A stretch of DNA of 64,000 bases, taken from contig NHZP01000078.1 in assembly GCA_003313425.1 (NCBI GenBank), forward strand, positions 1 to 64,000, written 5' to 3'. Shown piece by piece: positions 53,549 to 63,829 of this stretch. Numbering within the stretch: position 1 is the stretch's first letter; every line of letters begins with the position of its first letter. This DNA is from Pseudopyrenochaeta lycopersici (taxonomy: Eukaryota; Ascomycota; Dothideomycetes; Pleosporales; Pseudopyrenochaetaceae). Position numbers and translations under genes: made by a program. The notes under the pieces are model-generated. The model was not told the DNA's origin. It did not search any database and worked only from the letters and a program-made list of their open reading frames with translations.

Positions 53549-54721
53549 TCAATCGCAAGTGAAACCGCAGTCCATCTGTCTGCTTCCGCTATCGTAGGCT
53601 CCGACGCTGCACCTTGACTCATCGTTCGAGTCCCAGGATTGGCCCCCGTACGCAAAGCTTACTGGGTCCGCATCGACGCCGCCAGTTTTGATCTCAAGCG
53701 TTAATGGCAGCTTGCTCGTCAGGCTAAGCGATGGACCGACCTTGCCGTCTGTGCCGCCAATTTTGTCTTCGTTGGCGTCGTTGAGGGATGCCTCGAGTGA
53801 GTACTGATCCTTGGACGGGTCAGGCTTCTGATACTGGATGACGTGCACGCCGCACCAGCCGGGTGCATAGCCGCGCTCATTCGTTGGACCATCAGAGTCG
53901 AGGCCGCTACCGCCCTTGCCAGTCTTTGGCACGCCGCACTTCCATTTCAGGGTACGGCCTTTAGCCTTACTGTAATAATAGGAGTCAGCAAATCTACATT
54001 ATTTGCTAGAGGAGAGGTGAAAGTAAAAGAGGTGCTCACGTATTAGCACAGATAAATGGCCCACCACCGCAGTTTAATCCATTCCTTCTCTTGCAGTCTT
54101 TGTATTCACCTAAGACACCTACTAATTCTTGAACCGGAAACTCCTGCCAATCACCAATGTTCTTGAGCTGGAGGACGGGGGTCGTGAGGCCTTGGCCTCT
54201 TGGACCGTCTTTCTTGGTGAAGTTAATGCTAAAGTCGCCAATGCGAGGGTCAGTGAAGTACTGGCGGCCGCCTAGATTTTATGTAAGTATAAGTGATTTC
54301 CTAATTGCTCCTTTGCAACGTACCAACGAAGCACACATTCCAGTCTGCACCGCCAGGATTGTACTCCTTGGTACCTAAAAGTCGTCAATACCATGTTTTT
54401 GAGCGTAGTTGAGAAGTTCCTGTACCATCGTCGCATGTCACTGACGCCTTGCAATGTCCCCCGTCTCTAGTTTCCATGTCGATTCTGCACATTTGTGGGA
54501 AGCTCTCATAATCCCTGTGTTGTGTTAGTTTAGCTCGTTTACAAGCCTAGAGTAGTGGCGCACCAAGCCATCTCTTCTTTAGGGAAGAATGTTCCAAAGA
54601 ACTTGAGGATTGAGACAGCGATGCTCGATTTACTCCGAATCATGAGGGTAGGGCTAGCGTGACTCTGGCTATAGAACAGAATGGCTGCTGCAGCTACTGC
54701 TTTAACGCTAGAGGCCTTCAT
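53549..54721 (-). CDS. secreted cysteine-rich protein, five exons
   Basis: Exons 54721-54564, 54514-54426, 54374-54324, 54271-54040 and 53969-53549 join without a stop into 316 residues; the four introns are 49-70 nt, all GT..AG. The start MKASSVKAVAAAAILFYSQS is a signal peptide, probably cleaved after SHA. The mature part has spaced cysteines (MCRIDME, GHCKASVTC, DWNVCFVGG, KDCKRRNGLNCGGGPFIC, WKCGVPK, GWCGVHV, SRCSVGAYD, MDCGFTCD) and many Gly and Asp. No enzymatic domain is recognised. Such features occur in fungal secreted effectors or cell-wall proteins; function is inference. It sits 260 bp from a decayed hAT. Splice junction phases all agree, which supports the model. Confidence 0.82.
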
Positions 54722-55877
54722 TTTCAATGAATGTGATGGCAGATATGAAGAAAGGTATGAAGAATCGAGAAATAAGATAAAAGCAAAGCTTTAGGAGACT
54801 TGCAGGACGAAATAGAGACGAGTGTTAAGGCAAAGATTGTTGATATAAATGTTGGACTAGACAGTGATTGTTGTGCTTGTGCTGCTTCTTATTTCTGCTG
54901 AAACCATACCATCTTAAATACCTCTCTACATCGGTCTTTGCTTCTGTCTCTAAATAGTGGTATTTCTATTCTAATCGCTCAGCTAAAGTTAAGGATTATC
55001 ACCTTTAGTGATCGCATGTCTACCTGCTAGGTACCGTATGATGCTATGGCGGCCTCGTGATATTCTGATGTCAGCGGTTGAGGCCCTAATTTCATCCCTC
55101 AGCCTCATCGCCAAGTAGTTCACGCTTGGCGTGTCGGATCTGCTGCGAGTTTACTAAGAACAGAGTGATTCAAGGACGAGTTATAGACACAACGCCGAAA
55201 CATTATGCTATGGAATTTATCTTTATGGTGACTTACTTCTTCCAATCTTTCGCTTCTAAATCATTTGCTGCGTGAGGAGAGACTGTGAAACAGTAGTAAG
55301 TGATTGCGTTGGCTCTGCGGGTGTCGGGTATAACGTAAACAGGCTCAATATTGAACAGAGCCCTCGGTGATCACGATAGGCGAGTCCCCGACACGGGTCC
55401 ATTTTAGCTCCCGTCTCATCTCCAAATCCGATCTAGCCACAACGCCCGAGGCTCTTGGCTCATACTGCGCTTCGCAAGTCTCCGGTCAAAATGCCATCAA
55501 ATCGTAAAGAAATTGGCGGAAGACTTGACATTATAATTGCGAAAACTAGCTCTGGTTGAGAGAGAGCCAATGAGCTGTCAGAGGCCAAGCCTTCGTGATT
55601 TTAATCGGAGAGCTCGAGATCGAACTAAAATTACCAAATAAGCCCTAGGTCCAATGTGTCATTGAAAGACGGCTGAGCCATGCCTTCACAGCCGATCGAT
55701 GAGGCTCAGCCATAAGCTCTGGAAAAGGATTAATGTTCTTGCCTTGCCTTTGCTTGTTGACGTTTCGCTTCTGTTGTCGTGTACCAATATCGGCTGGCAG
55801 GTCTTAGTACACTTGTATTTGAATATATTCGCATTTCTTCTCAACTCTACCTATAATCGCCGGGAGCCCGCCAAGCT
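54722..55877. other. intergenic, no gene recognised
   Basis: This 1.1 kb separates two divergently oriented genes and may hold both promoters. Nothing recognised. Confidence 0.5.
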
Positions 55878-57872
55878 ATGGAATATTGCCCCATCAACAA
55901 ATCTCCAGCAATCCTCCAAAACGAAACCGGGTATACCCCTCAAGCCCCACGCCCCCATCGATCGCGCTCCCGATCCTTATGGATTCTCTTGCGGGAATGG
56001 AAATGGGAGTTTGGAAATGGGAGTTTGCTACATGGCTGCTTGGCTCAGGTGCTCTTGCTGCGATCATCATCCTCCTCATCTGGTTCAAAGATCGATCGCT
56101 TAAGGAGTGGACAGCAGATATCCGACTCGCATCCGTTATAGCAGCTCTCTCGCAACTTGCACAGTCGGCTCTTCTGTTTTCAGTCTCGTCTTGTATTGGA
56201 CAGTTAAAATGGGGCTGGCTACGAAAGGAGCGTTCAGCCTTGGACATCGATAAGTTCGAAGGGGCATCTCGTGGACCCCAAGGCAGCTTGATGCTGCTTC
56301 TCAGTACCCGGCCGTGAGCGAATAATCTCATCGAATCCGCTATATATTGACGAATATAGGCATCTTGTTTCTATCGGAGCTCTCGCAACGATATTGCTGC
56401 TGGGCTTCGCGCCGTTCGCACAACAATCTACCACAATTGTTGTAAGGAAGGTAATTGACACTGACTCTCCAAGCAACGCGACGATCGGTCGATCGGTCCA
56501 ATATACAAACAGCGCCTCGAATACGAGTTTTGTAGATAGAGCTCGAACTTTAGACACTTCCAACACTATAATAGGTTCAACCGTGTGTAAGTATACCAGT
56601 GGAAGGCTAAATTACAAGAGCTTGACCGACTTTACAATATTGATATTGACCGCTTCTAGTTCATCCACGGATGGTGAGGGGAATACTATCAGGCATACTT
56701 GATGACATCGTGAGTCTCTCAGATGTAACAGGATCTTGTCAAGCCGAGGCATGTACATGGGCTCCCTACACCACGCTTGCCGTGTGTGCTTCCATTGAAG
56801 ATGTTTCCTCCACAGGAACCATTTCCAACCAAATTGTGAACAAATCCATGGTTCCCGTCTTCTCCTTGTCCGAGACAAAGTGGCAGCCGCTTTCACAACG
56901 CTTGACCGTGCCGGACACGTTTTGGATTGCCAGCCCTTTCACTCATCCAAGTATACTGGGAGGCAACTCGAAATTAAGAAACATGGCAGAAGTATTTGTT
57001 GCCTACTATCCGCCCTGCAATGAGCAGTCCCAGCCACGATCGAACTGGCGTAAAGAACTTGAAGAGGCTGGAAATTGGAAGGCATTCAAAGGCACACTGA
57101 ATCTGTGTCTCCAGACGCTCAATTCAACTTTCAACTCCACCATGGACACGACTGTCATCGAAACAAAGACGAACCTGAGCTGGAAAAAAATGCCAGGATC
57201 GAGTTCGGACGAAATATTTTGTCTCACGGAGCCACACGATGGTAACGAGTTCTGCGTCGGAGGTATCGATATGGTGCAATGGTCTACACAAATCTCAAAC
57301 TCACTTTGGGGCGCCGCCTCCATCTACGAAGATTACGATAATTACTACACTGGTCAATGGGTACCCAACATCGTCAACGATATGATCGGTCCGACACCCG
57401 CATATTGCAATCCTGACTTAGGGCAAGGCCTGGGGCTGGAAGGCTTCACACGAAGGATTGAGAACATCGCCGTCTCCATGACTAACGCGTAAGTCGGTTT
57501 TCCTTCACTCAATTGTTCTCGGCTAATTCATCTTGGAAATTCAGCATGCGAACCGCCAATACAACGTCCCTCGTATTCGGAACGGAATGGACAACCGAGC
57601 AGTTCGTTGATGTAACCTACCATTGGTTGTCGCTGCCCGCGACCATATACCTTGCCATTACCATTCTCCTTATCGCCACGGTCATCAAGTCACGGAAGAT
57701 TCACACACCGCTGTGGAAGTCGTCGCCGTTGGTGCTGCTACAGGCAATGGATCGCGGGAATGGCATGCAGAAGCTGAAGCAGGTGGAGGAAGAAGCGAAG
57801 AACACTTTTGTGCAGCTAAAGTATACCGATGGGAACTGGCATTTGCAGGATGTGACCAAAGGACGCTATTGA
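55878..57872 (+). CDS. DUF3176 membrane protein with a 14-bp tandem duplication
   Basis: Exons are 55878-56313, 56360-56586, 56660-57488 and 57545-57872; junctions GTGAGC..ATAG, GTAAGT..CTAG and GTAAGT..TCAG agree in phase. DUF3176 features are clear: TWLLGSGALAAIIILLIWF, then SVIAALSQLAQSALLFSVSS, QLKWGWL and GSLMLLL, and a long outer domain with Cys (SCQAEACTWAPYTTLAVCAS). A final membrane segment is YHWLSLPATIYLAITILLIA. At 55999-56026 a 14-bp unit (GGAAATGGGAGTTT) is tandemly doubled; this shifts the frame between ILLREWKWEF and ATWLLG. Without it the protein would be 601 residues from ATG 55878. As it stands, translation could still begin at ATG 55979 in the downstream frame. Function is unknown. 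Confidence 0.85.
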
Positions 57873-57988
57873 GCGAAGGAGCAAATAGTCTGCCGATGGT
57901 GTACGAGGTGGAACGAAAGGGTGCCTTTGAAGGTCAAGGCTGACCGAGGTTTACCGATACGTCCAGCTCGCTTATAAACTACGTTACC

Positions 57989-58217
57989 TGTACGTACACT
58001 ATACGTTGAAGCTATCGCGCGCAGTTACATGATATCTCACTGCGCACGATCACATGACACATAGAGCTGAGGCCGTAAGGCCAAAGCTCTACTACCCCTA
58101 TATAAGGAGATCTATCCCGTACGTAGCAAGACAGAGTCAATTGAAAATATACCGTACAGTTACCTCTCACCCTGTAACTTACCGCACGCTGTAGCTGCAG
58201 AGGAAGTTCCGCCTACA
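57989..58217. mobile_element. solo LTR with 5-bp target duplication
   Basis: The 229-bp unit starts TGTACGTACACTATACG and ends GTTCCGCCTACA, with TTACC on both sides (57984-57988 and 58218-58222). A TATA box CTATATAAGGAG lies near 58099. This family is different from the TGTCAG..CTGACA LTRs nearby. Confidence 0.85.
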
Positions 58218-58227
58218 TTACCTCTGT

Positions 58228-58270
58228 TAACGTGTTCCACCACTTAGTGGGCCAGCCGAAAACACACCAA
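58228..58270 (+). repeat. pogo-like terminal sequence, isolated
   Basis: After a TA dinucleotide the sequence reads ACGTGTTCCACCACTTAG, like the 5' end of the truncated pogo copy at 48496 (ACGTGTTCCACAATCG). No transposase follows. Confidence 0.4.
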
Positions 58271-58399
58271 AAATCAGAAAAACTAGTCCTTGCGATCTCG
58301 GCGATAACTTTATGATAACTCCTATTAATTTATTCCCAGCTTTCTCTGCTCATTAAGAAACTTTTTTGGAATTCCTAGATCTATAAGTCTTACTATTCT

Positions 58400-58574
58400 T
58401 GTCAGATAAGAGGCATAAAAACTGAAGTATACGAATACTGCATCGTGGACGGTATCACCTATGTATCATCGATGTATCAGGTCTGTGTTTAAAAAGGAGA
58501 GAGAATAGAACCAAAGAACAGAACAATAAATTCACATCGATGATCAAGACCAAAAGATTCATTAAATTCTGACA
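58400..58574. mobile_element. solo LTR with 5-bp target duplication
   Basis: The 175-bp unit starts TGTCAGATAAGAGG and ends TTAAATTCTGACA; both flanks read ATTCT (58395-58399 and 58575-58579). Ends and the final third (GAACAGAACAATAAAT) resemble the solo LTR at 4353-4517, so it is the same or a sister family. Confidence 0.85.
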
Positions 58575-58720
58575 ATTCTCTAGAAACTTAGTTTTGGCCC
58601 CCAATTCTCGATAAATTCACTATATCTCAAGATCTACTTAATAGATCCTCTTAAAAACCAAAACAATAGCTTAGAGTAAATATAGAAGGCTGTTAAAAGA
58701 TTTTTAAGATATATTATTAA

Positions 58721-58931
58721 TGTCAGATAATAGGTACCTGGAACATCCAGCCGGCCTACGTCATGTGCAGACACAAGAGGGATAGTCACGTAACACCAAT
58801 CTCGGGTGTAACAACACAACACCTAAGGAAGTAAAAGGAGACGGAGGATCGAATGAATCAACAATCATCAGACCCTATCAAGATTCATCTATTATTTATT
58901 GCCTGTCGCGTGAAGACCCTCAAATCTGACA
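58721..58931. mobile_element. probable third LTR of the TGTCAG..CTGACA type
   Basis: A 211-bp segment starts TGTCAGATAATAGG and ends CCTCAAATCTGACA. The flanking pentamers (ATTAA and ACTTA) do not match, so target duplication is lost or the call is wrong. Internal sequence is unlike the other two. Confidence 0.5.
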
Positions 58932-59035
58932 ACTTATTACCTTACCCTTATAAAAACTACCCTATTTGAATACTATATTATACATACTATCACCTCTATC
59001 TTTAAAAACTAAAGAGAAAAGAACTAATAAATATA

Positions 59036-60881
59036 ACGTGAGCGGCAAGCGAAACGCCCAGGTAAGCGAAACGCCCACTCTTGCCAAGACCACACCTCCT
59101 TCTACCTTTAACTACAATGTCTCAACAACTTAATATTGAATTACTCCCTTGTGAGGATAGAATTATCTTAGCTATCCAAGCAATGAAAAAAGACGCGACA
59201 TTAAGTGATCGACGAGCTGCAGCAGTCTACAACGTTCCTAGAAGGACTCTCCGCGACCGACACGCTGGAAAGCTTTCACGACGCGACAGCCAACCCAACT
59301 CGTCAAAGCTTAACAGGCACGAGGAAGACGCGATTATCCAATATATAAGGAAGCTAGACGCGCGAGGATTTGCCCCTACACTGTCTTATCTCCGTGAGAT
59401 AGCGAATCAGTTGCTGGCTGCTCGTGGTAGTGGCCAGGTGGGAGAAAAATGGGCCAGAAACTTCGTCTCTCGTAAGCCTGAGATTAAATCCCAGCTAAGT
59501 AGGCCACGCGGCTACCAGAGAGTCCTATGCAGCGATCCAGCTGTTATTAGCCCCTGGTTTGACCTTGTACGCAACATCAAAGCCAAGTACGGCATCCTAG
59601 ATGAAGATACCTATAACTTTGACGAGACTGGCTTTACCATGGGCGTAGGAGGGTCCGTCAAGGTGGTGACTGCGTCTGAGAGACGTACTCGACCACTGGG
59701 GATACAACCTGGCAACCGCGAGTGGGTGACGTTGATTGCTGGTATCAACGCTATGGGCTGGACAATTCCACCCTTCATTATCTTCAAAGCCAAGAACCAC
59801 GACAAGTCCTGGTTACCTGATCTATCTAAGGGCTGGCGTATAGGCCTTAGTAAGAACGGATGGACCAACAACGAACTTGGTCTAGCCTGGCTACAGCACT
59901 TTATCCAGCATACAACAGCCCGGACAGTAGGCAGTCACCGGCTACTAGTAATTGACGGCCACGAGAGCCATAATTCACTTGCCTTCCAGGATCTATGTGA
60001 GGAGAACAAGATAATTACCCTCTGTATGCCTTCCCATTCATCCCATATCCTGCAGCCGCTTGATGTGGGCTGCTTTGCGCCATTGAAGCAGGCATACCGG
60101 CGAGAGATTCGGGTCTTGGCAGACAGTCACATCACCCACATTGACAAAAAAGCATTCCTAGCTTCCTTTAAGGAGGTATTCGAGACCTCGTTCTCACAGC
60201 AGAATATTCTATCTAGCTTCCAAGCAACTGGCCTAGCCCCATACAGCCCAGAGGTGGTGCTATCAAAGCTTGAGGTGAAGCCTCGCACGCCGACACCACC
60301 TCTACCAGGGCCCACCCTCTGGCACCCCAAAACACCCAGCAACGCCTGGGAGATAGAGGCTCAAACAACACTAATTATGAAGAGGATTCGTGACCATAAG
60401 AGTTCCTCTCCTGATTCTATCATTGAGATGGTGTTACAAGTTAAAAAGGGATCAACATTGAAGGTACACTCACACACGTTGCTGGAAGCTAGAGTAGCTA
60501 GTCTTGAGCAGGCAAATAGAGCTGCTTCTGAGCGGAAAAAGCGTAAGAAAAAGCGGATCCAGCAGGGAGGGACCCTATCAAAGGAGGAGGGAGAGGACTT
60601 AATTACTCAGAGGGACGTTGATGCCCAACTTGAGGTGGAGAGGCGTGCGGAGAGGGCTCAAACAGGTGCTAGTACAAGGGGTATCCGACGCTGTAAAACT
60701 TGTGGAGAGGCAGGACACAATAAGCGCACGTGTAAGAAAGATATAGTAGAAGTAGAGGATTAATTTAAGCTACTATAAGCTGTAATAGCTTTTTGTAGAA
60801 TTGAGTTATTAACGTGCAAAGTTGTAAAGCTTGGTGGGGTGGGCGCTTCGCTTACCTGGGCGTTTCGCTTGCCGCTCACGT
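59036..60881 (+). mobile_element. Fot1/pogo DNA transposon, apparently complete
   Basis: The 1846-bp element lies between TA dinucleotides (59034-59035 and 60882-60883). Terminal inverted repeats of about 43 bp at 59036-59078 and 60839-60881 start ACGTGAGCGGCAAGCG and differ by one base. Each holds two direct copies of an AAGCGAAACGCCCA motif. One intact transposase gene is inside. Confidence 0.95.
59117..60763 (+). CDS. Fot1/pogo transposase, intact, 548 residues
   Basis: From ATG 59117 the protein has an N-terminal psq-type HTH (SDRRAAAVYNVPRRTLRDRH), a CENP-B-like second HTH (ARGFAPTLSYLREIANQLLA), and the DDE_1 core. Catalytic Asp residues are D169 (YNFDETGF), D280 (LLVIDGHESH) and D316 (HILQPLDVGCF), with 35 residues between the last two (DD35D). 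A Lys-rich tail (ERKKRKKKRIQQGG) and a C-terminal CCHC knuckle (CKTCGEAGHNKRTC) follow. No stop or frameshift. An upstream in-frame start without ATG support was not used. The protein would work in the nucleus on TA-target cut-and-paste transposition. Confidence 0.95.
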   Translation: MSQQLNIELLPCEDRIILAIQAMKKDATLSDRRAAAVYNVPRRTLRDRHAGKLSRRDSQPNSSKLNRHEEDAIIQYIRKLDARGFAPTLSYLREIANQLLAARGSGQVGEKWARNFVSRKPEIKSQLSRPRGYQRVLCSDPAVISPWFDLVRNIKAKYGILDEDTYNFDETGFTMGVGGSVKVVTASERRTRPLGIQPGNREWVTLIAGINAMGWTIPPFIIFKAKNHDKSWLPDLSKGWRIGLSKNGWTNNELGLAWLQHFIQHTTARTVGSHRLLVIDGHESHNSLAFQDLCEENKIITLCMPSHSSHILQPLDVGCFAPLKQAYRREIRVLADSHITHIDKKAFLASFKEVFETSFSQQNILSSFQATGLAPYSPEVVLSKLEVKPRTPTPPLPGPTLWHPKTPSNAWEIEAQTTLIMKRIRDHKSSSPDSIIEMVLQVKKGSTLKVHSHTLLEARVASLEQANRAASERKKRKKKRIQQGGTLSKEEGEDLITQRDVDAQLEVERRAERAQTGASTRGIRRCKTCGEAGHNKRTCKKDIVEVED

Positions 60882-60889
60882 TACTGCAT

Positions 60890-61037
60890 AGGAAAGAGCG
60901 ATAAATAGTAGGACCGATAACTATTGCTAATCGACGGAACCTCCGGAAGCAGAGGAGATATAGAAGAAAGCAGGAGACAGAACTCAAAATGAATACAATC
61001 ATGATCAACACACAATCGATTTATCGCAATCATTAAT
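60890..61037. repeat. LTR fragment of the 4.3-kb solo LTR family
   Basis: From GGAAAGAGCGATAAATAGTA through ACCTCCGGAAGCAGAGGAG the sequence nearly matches 4372-4440, and the similarity continues weakly to TTAATTCTG. The 5' end is missing; the pogo element starts a few bases away, so the insertion may have removed or separated it. Confidence 0.8.
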
Positions 61038-61113
61038 TCTGCAAAGCGCATTTCAGCATTTCATCTGACAGTGATATGAGTTTAATGTTGTGACGCTGGA
61101 CGAAGCAGCTAAC

Positions 61114-61502
61114 CTAGTTTACACTAGGCTGCCTAGATGCTATTTGGGCTGCAAAATTTCGTATCATAGGCTGAGTTGGAGGTATGCCTCGTGAAGATAG
61201 TCTCTGGATATACTGTACAAGCTCTGTTTCCTGCGCGTTGTTGAGTAATTGGTTATTATTAATCTTGCTTGCACGAGAACCTGTAACGCCTCGGTGACGT
61301 TTTGACAGCGCTGAGCGACTGCACTTATACTTATCCGCATATTCTTGATAATTAAAGGGCTCTCCTACTTGTAGGGAATTCAATGCTTCAATTGCAGCGT
61401 TAATACCTGCCATGGTGGTGGAGAAATCGCGTGTTGAAGTTTCGCGGAATTTTCGTGTTCGCGTGCCTCAGGTGGTGGCGTTCCTCAGGTGGTTGGGCAC
61501 GT
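61114..61502 (-). pseudogene. second Fot1/pogo family element, 5' end and DNA-binding domain only
   Basis: The 5' terminus is at 61502 (ACGTGCCCAACCACCTGAGG after TA, minus strand). From ATG 61413 it encodes MAGINAAIEALNSLQVGEPF followed by NYQEYADKYKCSRSALSKRH and the start of the second HTH (QYIQRLSSRGIPPTQPMIRN). It ends with PSVN at 61114. Terminal repeat and protein differ from the intact copy, so it is a separate family. The catalytic part is gone. Confidence 0.85.
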
Positions 61503-61504
61503 TA

Positions 61505-62690
61505 AAGAGCGCTTAATCGGCGATCCCGGGCCTGGGTTTTGGCTGCGATCCTATTGGCTCATTCTGACAACTACCAGAAGTTAAAATGCCTTTCCCCTCA
61601 TTTAGTCAGGACAGAAATCCGGAGTGGCGTTGCCAGTGCCGATTGCCGCAAATAGCGTTAGGAGTGACAAGTTAACGTGGTTCCACAAGCGAGCGGCCAA
61701 GTCCGACTAACTTCCAGCGCGCTCGACTCTACTCGAGACGCCAGAACAACATAAGAAATGCTGCCACAGTTTATAACATCCTTCGAATTACAGTTAGACT
61801 CCGACGCGCCGGAACCCAGCCACGAATCGATTGCGAGCCCAATTCAAAGAAGCAACTAAGCTACGGAAGGACGCGGCAACTTAACCTGGCATGGGCGTAT
61901 AAGAGCTCTTGCTCAACACGCTCTTGTAAGTAAACATGCGCGACTGCACTTTTCACTATAAATAAGTGACAGATGGGGTTGACCCTAGTATTAAAGTTCA
62001 AAGACCTCAGCCTAGGCAAGGATCCCTGCACTACGTTCACGAGTCGTATGCTTAGTGATCGGTGTAAGGGCAGCTGCCATTGTGCCAAATTCAAGTCATG
62101 CACACCGCATTTTATCAGACATCCCGTGTGCGCGAATATTAAGGCCTATGGAATCACTCTGAGCATCTTCAATGACGCTTAGCAAGCCGGACTGTGTGAC
62201 AGAGCGATGAGAGGCTCGCGCGGGGGAAAGTGCATGGGTCAGCAAGCTTCTAGTCGTGCTGAAATCTTGTCCCATTCTGGCTTTCGGATCAGACTACACC
62301 ATGTATGGAGATGCATAGCCTCTAAAATCGAGAATAAATCTTCTCGAGTGTATTGTCCACGACCCTTGAAGTGATTCTCTGGAGCCGACACCCGCTTGGT
62401 GGGTACTAAAGAGGTAAAGCAGGCACGGTGATCTTGAGAACAGCAGTATGCGGAATGTAAGGTCGACAAGGGCCACGCTAGTGAGCTCGACGGAAGGCCT
62501 GGAGCAGGTGATGGGATTTGATGCTCATCTGGGTAGATTGCTTCGGCGTGAGTACTTCCTCTGGAGCCAGGCAGATCGAAGGGACTAGTGGAAAAAAATC
62601 CGTTTGAGAGGATGTGTTTTTCTAAAATTCTAATTATATAAAGTTCTTGTTTATACACATGCCAGTTGTAACCTGCATTTTTTAAAACGC
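61505..62690. other. no gene recognised; isolated pogo-like end
   Basis: TTAACGTGGTTCCACAAGCG near 61672-61691 looks like another pogo terminus. A 139-codon minus-strand frame (62239-62658) has no recognisable family. Confidence 0.4.
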
Positions 62691-62694
62691 CTTT

Positions 62695-62885
62695 TGACCA
62701 CCGTCGTTAACAGGAGCCCTCTTCCTCGCCCTCTTTCTAATTACTACAGGCACTAAACTCCCTTACAGTAGTTAATCCTGACTTATCCTCTACTGATAAG
62801 TTACTTTCCTTCTGTATTTGCTTTCTCTTGCGTGATTTACGTCGCGTAGCAGCTTCATTAGCTGCTTAAAGCTTAGCAACCTGCT
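62695..62885 (-). pseudogene. Fot1/pogo transposase tail remnant
   Basis: The minus strand reads AANEAATRRKSRKRKQIQKE followed by GNLSVEDKSGL and KRARKRAPVNDGGQ. This corresponds to the Lys-rich tail of the intact transposase (AASERKKRKKKRIQQGGTLS). It breaks off at about 62888, exactly where the NLR remnant begins on the other strand. Confidence 0.6.
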
Positions 62886-63430
62886 TGCCCAAGAAAACAG
62901 CGGAGTGCATCAACACCTCGGCGCCTTTGGGTGAACCGAGCAAAGCGGGAGTCGATGCAATCGGCACTCTAGATGCGTACTCAGTCAACAGTTGGCAGTC
63001 TGCAGGTCAATTGCTAGAACTGTACCGACTTGTGCATCTCGCCACTCGTAACTGGTTAGCAAAAGAGGGCTTGTTAGTGAAATAGGAGGCTAAGCTATTG
63101 CACAACTGGAAGAAGTCTTCCTAGACGATAACTATGCGAACTAGAGCATTTGGAGAGCTGATTTGCTGCATGTGTGATATATCTTAGGTTCTACTGTTAG
63201 AAAGCAGAGACGAATTAGGGACTAGGGTTATGTGAGCAATTCAGACTGTACCTGCTAAGTGACGGAAGATATGATGAAGCAAGACAATCAATACTGCAAG
63301 TAATGGAGGGAAGAGAGAAGGCGCTTGGGGAAGAGCACCCAGACACGATGACCAGCGTATACTGCCTAGCTTTGCTACTTCATCAACTGCAACAATGTGA
63401 AGCTGCTTCGGTACTGTACCAGGGTAGCAG
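62886..63430 (+). pseudogene. NB-ARC/TPR (NLR-like) protein remnant
   Basis: The plus strand carries pieces of a fungal NB-ARC-TPR protein in the right order: AIGTLDAYSVNSWQSAGQLL, ELYRLVHLATRNWLAKEG, AIAQLEEVFLDDNYAN, and then a kinesin-light-chain-type TPR (DGRYDEARQSILQVMEGREK, ALGEEHPDTMTSVYCLALLL). Stops and frame changes break every piece. The nucleotide-binding part and most TPRs are absent. In fungi such proteins act in self/non-self recognition. Confidence 0.75.
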
Positions 63431-63495
63431 TCCACATCAGACCTTAGAGAGATAAAATCGGCTTTCAATATCAAACTGTCCCAGTTGGCCCTATA

Positions 63496-63729
63496 GTGGC
63501 CGACGAGTCTGGGTATGTCGCGGAGTTAGGGAGTGGTGAAACTTCAGAAGCAGCCGAGCTTGAAAGTAACCAGTATCCTCAGGGCCGCCAAATCCAGGTG
63601 CTCGAGGCCCAGCAGTCGCTGCGAGCACGGACAAGCGCGCTACTAGCGCTATGTGCCCATCACTGTTTGCCGGCGCTACCTGGGTACGATGAGTCACAGC
63701 TTGTTATCCTTCAGAAAAGGTTTCTTTGA
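63496..63729 (+). other. possible LINE ORF1 fragment
   Basis: The stretch RQIQVLEAQQSLRARTSALL resembles RKSSARVLEAQQSLGSIAVR in the LINE ORF1 at about 37020, at both protein and DNA level (roughly 24 bases around CTCGARGCCCAGCARTCGCT). Too short to be sure. Confidence 0.3.
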
Positions 63730-63829
63730 TTCTCAACTCGCCCTCAGTTATATCATCTTGAGTCTCACATCTCTATTTCTTCCTGTCTCGCCTTTCTGAT
63801 CTCGATCTCCACGCTTTGCGGCGGTGGGT

